Below are positions 14,575 to 20,258 of a DNA stretch of 20,258 nt, piece by piece (the first letter of the stretch is position 1; each line of letters starts with the position of its first letter). Origin of the DNA: SVKR01 sp963605115 (GTDB lineage Bacteria; Bacillota; Clostridia; Oscillospirales; Oscillospiraceae); NCBI GenBank assembly GCA_963605115.1, contig CAVCTM010000031.1, positions 1 to 20,258 of the forward strand, written 5' to 3'. A program made the position numbers and the translations under genes. A model generated the notes under the pieces. That model had not been told where the DNA came from. It searched no databases and was given only the letters and a program-made list of their open reading frames with translations.

Positions 14575-14651
14575 CGTGCGAAGCACGTTGAGCGCGGCAT
14601 CTGCCGCGCGGATCGGCGGCGGATGCCGGTCGCGAAGCGGCAGGCCATCCG

Positions 14652-14714
14652 CAAGTTCGAGTCTTGTATCGTCCACCACAGAACTGCGGTCCTGCAACGG
14701 GACCGCAGTTTTTT
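14652..14714 (+). repeat. Partial direct copy of tRNA-Val 3' end plus terminator
   Basis: These 63 bp match 14476-14538 with one difference (C at 14679 against T at 14503). The copy holds most of the T arm, the acceptor 3' strand, CCA and the complete terminator hairpin (14682-14714). No 5' tRNA half precedes it, so it cannot make a tRNA. It looks like a duplication or integration scar. Confidence 0.85.
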
Positions 14715-14759
14715 ATATACTCTGCCTGAACATTCCCCCTATTTTGTGCAAATTTCCGG

Positions 14760-14788
14760 TTGACAATTTCCCGCAAAGTTCTTATACT
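14760..14788 (+). promoter_or_regulatory. Promoter of the aromatic amino acid operon
   Basis: TTGACA at 14760-14765 and TATACT at 14783-14788 are 17 bp apart. Transcription should begin near 14795, shortly before the leader peptide. Confidence 0.85.
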
Positions 14789-14825
14789 TTAGCCATCAAT
14801 ATTTCTTGACGGAGAATAAGCCTTT

Positions 14826-14876
14826 ATGACCAAGATTTTTGTGCCCTATTATTTCTACTTTACTATGTCCGCGTAG
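14826..14876 (+). CDS. Tyr/Phe-rich leader peptide of the aromatic operon attenuator
   Basis: The 16-residue frame reads MTKIFVPYYFYFTMSA. Six residues are aromatic, five of them consecutive (Tyr-Tyr-Phe-Tyr-Phe, codons 8-12, 14847-14861). GGAG lies 11 nt before the ATG. The frame follows the operon promoter and precedes a terminator, then DAHP synthase, whose end products are Tyr and Phe. This is the arrangement of pheL-type attenuators: lack of charged tRNA-Tyr or tRNA-Phe stalls the ribosome on the aromatic run. The frame, codons and spacing are seen in the sequence; translation and stalling are inferred. Confidence 0.85.
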   Translation: MTKIFVPYYFYFTMSA

Positions 14877-14959
14877 TAAGGCTGGTTTGTGGTGCAAAAA
14901 TACGTTCGGTAAAAGGAATGTTTTCGTGCGGCACAGGGTTAGCCTGTGCCGCATTTTTT
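14858..14959 (+). promoter_or_regulatory. Transcription attenuator with alternative RNA hairpins
   Basis: Three competing pairings are visible. The 1:2 hairpin pairs CTTTACTA (14858-14865) with TAGTAAGG (14874-14881); its 5' arm overlaps the last aromatic codons and its 3' arm overlaps the leader stop codon. The 2:3 antiterminator pairs GGCTGGTTTGTG (14880-14891) with CACAGGGTTAGCC (14932-14944), with G-T pairs and one bulge. The 3:4 terminator pairs TGCGGCACAGG with CCTGTGCCGCA. A ribosome stalled on Tyr/Phe codons would block arm 1, allow 2:3 to form and let transcription proceed. Confidence 0.8.
14927..14959 (+). terminator. Attenuator terminator before DAHP synthase
   Basis: TGCGGCACAGG (14927-14937) pairs perfectly with CCTGTGCCGCA (14943-14953) around a GTTAG loop, with six T residues directly after. 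It lies 32 nt before the first structural gene. Confidence 0.92.
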
Positions 14960-14991
14960 ATTTTCCGCAAAAAGCAGAAGGAGAACGCATT

Positions 14992-15993
14992 ATGATCGTT
15001 GTATTAAAGCACGGCGTCGCGCAGGACAAGCGCGACCAGCTCATCGACTGGCTGAAAAGTCAGGGGCTCAACATCCACATCTCCGAGGGGATGTACCAGA
15101 CCGTTCTCGGTCTCGTGGGCGACACGACGCGCGTGGATATGGACCTCATCGGCAGTCTCGGCATCGTGGACTCCGTGACGCGCGTGACGGAGCCGTTCAA
15201 GTGCTGCAACCGCAAGTTTCACCCGGACGACACGGTCGTGGACGTCAGCGGCGTTCCGGTCGGCGGCGGGCATTTCGCCATGATCGCGGGTCCCTGCTCC
15301 GTGGAGAGCGAGGAGCAGATCGTCGGCATCGCGCAGGCGGTGAAGGCGGCGGGCGCAAACCTGCTCCGCGGCGGCGCGTTCAAGCCGCGCACCTCGCCCT
15401 ACGACTTTCAGGGGCTGAAGGCGCAGGGGCTGGAGCTGCTCAAGATCGCCCGGCGGGAGACCGGACTGCCCATCGTCACGGAGATCATGGGCATGGAGCA
15501 TCTGCCGCTTTTCGAGGACGTGGACCTCATTCAGGTCGGCGCGCGGAATATGCAGAACTTTGATCTTCTGAAGGAGCTGGGGCGCCAGCCCAAGCCCATT
15601 TTGCTCAAGCGCGGTCTCGCCAGCACGCTCAAGGAGCTGCTGATGAGCGCCGAATACATCATGGCGGGCGGCAACGAGCAGGTCATCCTCTGCGAGCGCG
15701 GCATCCGCACCTTTGACGACTACACGCGCAACACGCTGGACCTCGCGGTCGTGCCCATGCTCCACGAGCTGACCCACCTGCCCGTCATCGTGGACCCCAG
15801 CCACGCGACCGGCATCGCCCGCCTCGTGCCGCCGACGGCGCTCGCGGCGACCGCCGCGGGAGCGGACGGTCTCATCATCGAGGTGCACAACGACCCCATC
15901 CACGCCCTCTGCGACGGTGCGCAGAGCCTGCGCCCGGAGGAGTATGAGGCGCTCGCAAAGCGCGTCGGCGCCGTGCGGGAGGTGCTCGCGTGA
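14992..15993 (+). CDS. aroF: DAHP synthase (type I-beta, with N-terminal regulatory domain)
   Basis: 3-deoxy-7-phosphoheptulonate synthase condenses phosphoenolpyruvate and erythrose-4-phosphate, the first step of the shikimate pathway. The 333-residue protein has a ferredoxin-like N-terminal domain (about 1-70, MIVVLKHGVAQDKRDQLIDW) followed by the TIM-barrel enzyme, as in the Thermotoga enzyme, where this domain mediates Tyr/Phe inhibition. Motifs are AGPCSVES (Cys102), KPRTSPYDF, and DPSHATG (His271); Glu297 and Asp308 are the other likely metal ligands, in near register with the Thermotoga set. I chose ATG 14992, preceded by AGAAGGAG at about 8 nt; an ATG at 14839 in the same frame runs through the leader and terminator and is wrong. 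The gene is controlled by the upstream attenuator. Confidence 0.96.
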   Translation: MIVVLKHGVAQDKRDQLIDWLKSQGLNIHISEGMYQTVLGLVGDTTRVDMDLIGSLGIVDSVTRVTEPFKCCNRKFHPDDTVVDVSGVPVGGGHFAMIAGPCSVESEEQIVGIAQAVKAAGANLLRGGAFKPRTSPYDFQGLKAQGLELLKIARRETGLPIVTEIMGMEHLPLFEDVDLIQVGARNMQNFDLLKELGRQPKPILLKRGLASTLKELLMSAEYIMAGGNEQVILCERGIRTFDDYTRNTLDLAVVPMLHELTHLPVIVDPSHATGIARLVPPTALAATAAGADGLIIEVHNDPIHALCDGAQSLRPEEYEALAKRVGAVREVLA

Positions 15994-16826
15994 GCACCGT
16001 CGGCATTGTCGGTCTTGGGCTGATCGGCGGCTCCTTTGCCAAGGCTTACCGCGAAGCCGGCTGGCGGGTGCTCGCCCACGACATTGACCGCAGCACGCTG
16101 GAGTTCGCCGCGCTGAGCGGCGCAATAAACGGCGCGCTGACGGCGGAAGCGCTCGCGGACTGCGACCTCATACTGCTCTCGGCTTACCCCGCCGCCTCCG
16201 TCGATTATTTCCGCGAAATGGCGGGGTTTATCGGGCAAAAGCCCGTCGTTGTCGACTGCTGCGGGACAAAGCGCGTCGTCTGCGCCGCCTGCTTCCCCAT
16301 CGCGGCGGAGCACGGCGTCACCTTTGTGGGCGGGCACCCCATGGCGGGCACGCATAATTCCGGCTTCAAATATTCCCGCGCAAATCTCTACCGCGGCGCG
16401 CCGATGGTGCTCGTACCGCCCGACCGGGACGACATCGCGCTTTTGGACCGTGTGAAAACGCTGCTCGCCCCGGCGGGCTTCGGGCGCTATTCCGTCACGA
16501 CCGCGGAGGAACATGACGCGATGATCGCCTTCACCTCCCAGCTTGCCCACATCGTCTCCAACGCCTATATCAAAAGCCCGGCGGCGACGGCGCACAAGGG
16601 CTTTTCCGCCGGGAGCTACAAGGACCTCACGCGCGTCGCGTGGCTGGAGCCGAACATGTGGTCGGAGCTTTTTCTCGAAAACCGCGACTATCTGCTCGCG
16701 GAGCTCGATCATCTGATGCAGAGCCTCTCGGAATACCGCGCCGCGATCGCCGCGGACGACCGGGCGGAGCTCGTGCGGCTGCTCGACGAGGGCAGGCGGC
16801 GCAAGGCGGAGGTGGACGGGCGATGA
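15990..16826 (+). CDS. tyrA: Prephenate/arogenate dehydrogenase
   Basis: A 278-residue NAD(P)-dependent enzyme that oxidatively decarboxylates prephenate or arogenate on the way to tyrosine. The Rossmann nucleotide-binding motif GLGLIGGS lies at 8-15. HPMAGT holds His116, which matches the catalytic His of the HPMFG motif in the E. coli enzyme. The C-terminal helical dimerisation region is present, and no ACT domain or chorismate mutase fusion is seen, so feedback control would lie elsewhere. The start is GTG 15990 in a GTGA overlap with the DAHP synthase stop, with GGGAGG 7 nt upstream. Choice between prephenate and arogenate cannot be made from the sequence. Confidence 0.94.
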   Translation: MSTVGIVGLGLIGGSFAKAYREAGWRVLAHDIDRSTLEFAALSGAINGALTAEALADCDLILLSAYPAASVDYFREMAGFIGQKPVVVDCCGTKRVVCAACFPIAAEHGVTFVGGHPMAGTHNSGFKYSRANLYRGAPMVLVPPDRDDIALLDRVKTLLAPAGFGRYSVTTAEEHDAMIAFTSQLAHIVSNAYIKSPAATAHKGFSAGSYKDLTRVAWLEPNMWSELFLENRDYLLAELDHLMQSLSEYRAAIAADDRAELVRLLDEGRRRKAEVDGR

Positions 16827-17881
16827 CCGCGATCCACGTTAACGCCTCACGGAGCTACGACGTGCTGATCCGCCGCGGGCTGCTGGAGGAAGCCGGGGCG
16901 CGCATCGCCGCCGTCTCCGCCGGGCGCACCGCCGCCGTCATCTCCGACACGAACGTCCTCCCTCTTTACGGCGCGCGGCTTTGCGAAAGCCTTAAAAATG
17001 CGGGCTTCCGCGTCGTCACCCACGCCGTCCCCGCCGGGGAAGCGAGCAAGGACCTCGCCCATTACGGCGCGCTGCTCGCCTTTCTCGGCGAGAGCGGCTT
17101 AACGCGCAGCGACACGGTCGTCGCACTCGGCGGCGGCGTCGTGGGCGACCTTGCGGGCTTCGCCGCGGCGACGTATCAGCGCGGCGTCGGCTTCGTGCAG
17201 GTGCCGACGACGCTGCTCGCGGCGGTGGACTCCTCCGTCGGCGGCAAGACCGCCATCGACCTGCCGACCGGGAAGAATCAGGCGGGCTGCTTTTATCAGC
17301 CGGGTCTCGTCCTCTGCGACATAGACACGCTCGCCACGCTCCCGGAACGCGAATACCGCTGCGGCTGCGGCGAGGTCATCAAATACGGCATGCTCTACGA
17401 CGCCGCGTTTTTCTCTTCCCTGCGCCGGACGCCGGTGCGGGAGCAGCTCGAAGCCGTCATCGCCGCCTGCGTGGGGTATAAGCGCCGCGTGGTCGCGGCG
17501 GACGAGTTCGACACCGGGGCGCGGCAAATGCTGAACCTCGGCCACACCTTCGGTCACGCGATCGAGGCGTGCAGCGGCCTTGCCGTGCCCCACGGCTGCG
17601 CCGTCGCCGCGGGGATGACGCTCGTCACCCGCGCGGCGGTGAAGCGCGGGCTCTGCGCCCCGGAGGCGCTGGACGCGCTGCTGGGCATTCTGGAGGAATA
17701 TGGGCTCCCGACAGGGACCGAATACCCCGCGGACGCGCTCGCCGCCGCCGCGATGACGGACAAAAAGCGCGCGGGCGGCAGCGTGAACCTCATCGTGCCG
17801 GAGGCGGTCGGCAGCTGCCGCATCCTGCCGGTGCCGGCGGCGGAGATCGCCGGCTGGCTGCGGGACGGAGGTGCGGCATGA
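16823..17881 (+). CDS. aroB: 3-dehydroquinate synthase
   Basis: A 352-residue enzyme that converts DAHP to 3-dehydroquinate using NAD+ and a divalent metal, the second step of the shikimate pathway. Conserved blocks include ALGGGVVGDLAGFAAATY, VPTTLLAAVDSSVGGKTAID, GCGEVIKYG, NLGHTFGHAIE and PHGCAVAAGM. Glu184, His241 and His257 are the expected metal ligands, with the spacing of the family. Length is normal. The ATG overlaps the tyrA stop in ATGA; a longer open frame upstream is the shadow of tyrA. Placement after tyrA in a single tightly packed operon fits coordinated control by the Tyr/Phe attenuator. Confidence 0.96.
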   Translation: MTAIHVNASRSYDVLIRRGLLEEAGARIAAVSAGRTAAVISDTNVLPLYGARLCESLKNAGFRVVTHAVPAGEASKDLAHYGALLAFLGESGLTRSDTVVALGGGVVGDLAGFAAATYQRGVGFVQVPTTLLAAVDSSVGGKTAIDLPTGKNQAGCFYQPGLVLCDIDTLATLPEREYRCGCGEVIKYGMLYDAAFFSSLRRTPVREQLEAVIAACVGYKRRVVAADEFDTGARQMLNLGHTFGHAIEACSGLAVPHGCAVAAGMTLVTRAAVKRGLCAPEALDALLGILEEYGLPTGTEYPADALAAAAMTDKKRAGGSVNLIVPEAVGSCRILPVPAAEIAGWLRDGGAA

Positions 17882-19137
17882 CGACGACCATCACGTCCGG
17901 CGCGCGGAGCGGCTGCGTGACCGTTCCGGCGTCGAAATCCGAGGCGCACCGCCTGCTCATCTGCGCCGCGCTGGGCGCGGAACCGGTCGAGCTGCTCTGC
18001 GGCGGCGCTTCCGCGGACATTCTGGCGACCGCCGCGTGCTTAAACGCGCTGGGCGCGGACATCCGGCAGAGCTCGCCGGACCGCTTTTCCGTAAAGCCAT
18101 GGGACGCTGTTCCCGGCGATGAAGCCCGTCTCCCCTGCGGGGAGAGCGGCTCCACACTGCGCTTTCTGCTGCCGCTCGTCGGCGCGCTGGGCGCACGGGC
18201 GGTCTTCGAGATGCAGGGCAGGCTCCCGGAGCGGCCCCTCGCGCCGCTGGACACGGTGCTGCGCGGGCACGGGATGCGCATTGAGCGCCGCGGCGCGCTC
18301 CTCCACTGCGCCGGGCAGCTCACGCCGGGCGAGTTTTCGCTCCCCGGCAACGTCTCCTCGCAGTATATCTCCGGGCTTCTGATGGCGCTGCCGCGCTTGG
18401 GCGGCGACAGCGTGCTGACCGTCACGGGACCGCTGGAATCGGCGGGCTACGTCGCCATGACGGAGGCTGCGCTCCGCGCCGCGGGCATTGCCTTTGAACG
18501 GCAGGGGCAGACGTGGCGCATCCCCGGCGGGCAGGTCTGCCGCCTTCCGGCGGAAAAGCGCGTGGAGGGCGACTGGTCCGGCGCGGCGTTTTTCCTCTGC
18601 GCCGGGGCGCTCTCGCCGGAGGGCGTAACGGTCCGCGGGCTCTCGCTCTCCTCCGCGCAGGGCGACCGCGCCGTGCTGGACATCCTGCGCGCCTTCGGCG
18701 CGGAGATCGATGCGGCGGCGGACGCCGTTACCGTCCGGCGCGGCGCGCTCCGCGGCGTCACGGTCGACGCCGGGCCCATCCCGGACCTCATCCCGGTCCT
18801 CAGCGTCGTCGCCGCCGTTTCCGCGGGCGAGACGCGCATTGAAAACGCCGGACGGCTCCGCCTGAAGGAGTCCGACCGGCTGAAGAGCACCGCCGCGATG
18901 CTCCGCGCCCTCGGCGGGCGCGTCACGGAGCTCGAAAACGGGCTCGTCATCGAAGGGCGAGACGCGCTGGACGGCGGGACCGCCGACCCTTGGCGCGACC
19001 ACCGCATCGCAATGGCAGCCGCCGTCGCCGCGACGGTCAGTACCGCGCCCGTCACGATCCCGGACAGCGAGTGCGCCGCGAAATCCTACCCCCGCTTCTG
19101 GGACGATTTTCAGCAATTGAAGGGAGGCTCGGCATGA
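17878..19137 (+). CDS. aroA: EPSP synthase (3-phosphoshikimate 1-carboxyvinyltransferase)
   Basis: A 419-residue enzyme that transfers the enolpyruvyl group of phosphoenolpyruvate to shikimate-3-phosphate. Signature segments are PASKSEAHRLLI (Lys20, Arg25), LPCGESGSTLRFLLPL from 85, SSQYISGLLMALP, a catalytic Asp303 in PIPDLIPV, and RLKESDRL from 328. The GESGSTLRF form differs from the GNAGTAMRP form of enterobacterial enzymes and is familiar from Clostridia. The ATG overlaps the aroB stop in ATGA. Length is normal, and all main domains are complete. The shikimate dehydrogenase, dehydratase and kinase genes needed between aroB and aroA are not in this window. Confidence 0.96.
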   Translation: MTTTITSGARSGCVTVPASKSEAHRLLICAALGAEPVELLCGGASADILATAACLNALGADIRQSSPDRFSVKPWDAVPGDEARLPCGESGSTLRFLLPLVGALGARAVFEMQGRLPERPLAPLDTVLRGHGMRIERRGALLHCAGQLTPGEFSLPGNVSSQYISGLLMALPRLGGDSVLTVTGPLESAGYVAMTEAALRAAGIAFERQGQTWRIPGGQVCRLPAEKRVEGDWSGAAFFLCAGALSPEGVTVRGLSLSSAQGDRAVLDILRAFGAEIDAAADAVTVRRGALRGVTVDAGPIPDLIPVLSVVAAVSAGETRIENAGRLRLKESDRLKSTAAMLRALGGRVTELENGLVIEGRDALDGGTADPWRDHRIAMAAAVAATVSTAPVTIPDSECAAKSYPRFWDDFQQLKGGSA

Positions 19138-20204
19138 GCAGCAGCTACGGAGAAAATCTGCGCATCACCATTTTCGGTCAGTCCCATGCGCCCGCCGTCG
19201 GCGTTACGATGGAGGGCATTCCCGCCGGGGAGCCGGTGGACACGGAAGCGCTCCGGCGCTTTCTGGACCGCCGCGCGCCGGGACGGAACGACTGGTCCAC
19301 CCCGCGGCGCGAGGAGGATGCGCCGGAGATCCTCTGCGGTCTTGTGAGCGGCGTCACCTGCGGCGCGCCGCTCACGGCAGTCATCCGCAACGGGAATACC
19401 CGCTCCGGCGACTACGCCGCCCTGCGGCGCACCCCGCGGCCGGGGCACGCCGACTACACCGCGGAGGTCAAGTACTTCGGCGCGCAGGACGCCGCCGGGG
19501 GCGGACATTTTTCCGGGCGGCTCACCGCGCCGCTCTGCATCGCGGGCGGGATCTGCCTCCAGCTTTTGTCGCGCGAGGGCATCGCGGTCATCAGCCGCAT
19601 CGCCGCCATCGCCGGCGTGGAGGACGAGGGCGCGCTGACAGTCTCCACCGCGGAGAAGCCCTTCCCCACCGTCAGCGACGCGCGGGGCGGGCAGATGCGC
19701 GCCGCCATCGCCGCGGCGCGCGCCGAGGGCGACAGCGTCGGCGGCATCATCGAGTGCACCGTGCTGGGTCTTCCCGCCGGGCTCGGCGACCCGATGTTCG
19801 GCGGCATGGAAAACCGCATTGCCGCCGCCGTATTCGGCATCCCCGCCGTCAAGGGCATCGAGTTCGGCGCGGGCTTTGCCGCCGCCGCGCTGCGCGGCAG
19901 CGAGAATAACGACGCCTTTGCCGTGGAAAACGGAAAGATCGTTACGGAGACGAACCGCTGCGGCGGCATTTTAGGCGGCATCACGGACGGCATGCCGCTC
20001 ACTTTCCGCGCGGCGGTCAAGCCGACGCCCTCCATCGCCCGCGCCCAGCGCACGGTCGATCTGGACACGCTGGAGCGCGCGGAAATCCGCATCGCGGGCC
20101 GCCACGACCCCTGCATCGTGCCCCGCGCCGTCCCCTGCATCGAAGCTGCGGCGGCGATCGCCGTTTATGACGCGCTGCTCGCGCGCAGAAAGGAAAGGAG
20201 ATAA
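19134..20204 (+). CDS. aroC: Chorismate synthase
   Basis: A 356-residue FMN-dependent lyase that converts EPSP to chorismate, the branch point to Tyr, Phe and Trp. The N-terminus is FGQSHAPAVGVTMEGIPAG with His18 in the active-site motif; many relatives have GESH where this reads GQSH. The GRNDWSTPRREEDAPEIL block, RPGHADYTAEVKYFGAQD and GGGHFSGRLTAP follow in the normal order, and RHDPCIVPRAVPCIEA closes the protein. The ATG overlaps the aroA stop in ATGA. An AAAGGAG at 20194-20200, partly inside the last codons, serves the next gene. Confidence 0.95.
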   Translation: MSSSYGENLRITIFGQSHAPAVGVTMEGIPAGEPVDTEALRRFLDRRAPGRNDWSTPRREEDAPEILCGLVSGVTCGAPLTAVIRNGNTRSGDYAALRRTPRPGHADYTAEVKYFGAQDAAGGGHFSGRLTAPLCIAGGICLQLLSREGIAVISRIAAIAGVEDEGALTVSTAEKPFPTVSDARGGQMRAAIAAARAEGDSVGGIIECTVLGLPAGLGDPMFGGMENRIAAAVFGIPAVKGIEFGAGFAAAALRGSENNDAFAVENGKIVTETNRCGGILGGITDGMPLTFRAAVKPTPSIARAQRTVDLDTLERAEIRIAGRHDPCIVPRAVPCIEAAAAIAVYDALLARRKERR

Positions 20205-20207
20205 AGG

Positions 20208-20258
20208 TTGAAACATTGTAACCTAAGCACCATTTTCAAAAGGGCGCAAAAGAACAAG
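20208..20258 (+). CDS. Start of a further operon gene, truncated by window end
   Basis: A TTG at 20208 stands 7 nt after AAAGGAG (20194-20200), 3 bp after the aroC stop, and opens a frame of 17 codons to the edge, reading KHCNLSTIFKRAQKNK after the initiator. The spacing matches a true start, and the operon context suggests another aromatic-pathway gene such as chorismate mutase/prephenate dehydratase, but nothing in the residues identifies it. A start further downstream beyond the window remains possible. Confidence 0.4.
   Translation, partial: MKHCNLSTIFKRAQKNK

Noticed and set aside
14333..14776. Minus-strand open frame of 147 codons with KTRTCG and DDTRLELVTS segments
   Set aside because: These residues are the familiar false translation of the antisense of tRNA T-arm and acceptor sequence; the frame covers the tRNA, its fragments and two promoters.
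14877..14960. T-box riboswitch before the aromatic operon
   Set aside because: No AGGGTGGNACCGCG T-box sequence or specifier stem is present; the short Tyr/Phe leader peptide explains the terminator better.
14839..14991. N-terminal extension of DAHP synthase from ATG 14839
   Set aside because: The extra residues are read from the leader peptide region in another frame and through the attenuator; the family N-terminus starts at 14992.

Overview
The window looks like chromosomal DNA of a G+C-rich member of the Clostridia, probably Oscillospirales. The placement is an inference. It rests on sigma-A type promoters (TTGACA, 17 bp, TATAAT-like), AGGAGG-type ribosome binding sites, a tRNA with encoded CCA, oxygen-sensitive dehydratase-activase genes typical of strict anaerobes, and a DegV/FakA lipid module. 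Most genes are on the + strand, many joined by 4-bp ATGA or GTGA overlaps. No phage, insertion sequence or CRISPR array was seen.

Layout. (1) 1-2691, metal module: a CsoR-family repressor, a hairpin-rich spacer ending in a terminator, then a near-consensus promoter covered by ATACCC/GGGTAT palindromes, driving a P1B-type metal ATPase and a 56-residue two-helix membrane protein. (2) 2693-4089: a DUF308/HdeD-like membrane protein and a DUF1269-like glycine-zipper protein, closed by a terminator. (3) 4145-11540, lipid module: fakB (DegV family), fakA, a 2-hydroxyacyl-CoA dehydratase-like protein, a large two-ATPase-domain activase with DUF2229, and a PlsY-like acyltransferase. FakBA make acyl-phosphate and PlsY uses it, so the two dehydratase-type genes sit inside a phospholipid-synthesis operon. 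(4) 11537-12742: a consensus promoter overlapping the plsY stop codon, a structured leader resembling a yybP-ykoY (Mn2+) riboswitch with a terminator, and an SPFH/Band 7 gene split by two compensating frameshifts. (5) 12775-14336 (- strand): an M32 carboxypeptidase with its own promoter. (6) 14377-14714: tRNA-Val(GAC) with promoter and terminator, followed by an inverted T-arm fragment and a direct copy of the tRNA 3' end plus terminator. (7) 14760-20258, aromatic amino acid operon: promoter, Tyr/Phe-rich leader peptide, attenuator, then DAHP synthase, tyrA, aroB, aroA, aroC and the start of another gene.

The strongest regulatory finds are the pheL-like leader peptide and attenuator before the aromatic operon, in which the leader peptide, stalling hairpin, antiterminator and terminator can all be read from the sequence, and the riboswitch-like leader before the SPFH gene. 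The most unusual gene arrangement is the activase/dehydratase pair between the fatty acid kinase genes and plsY.
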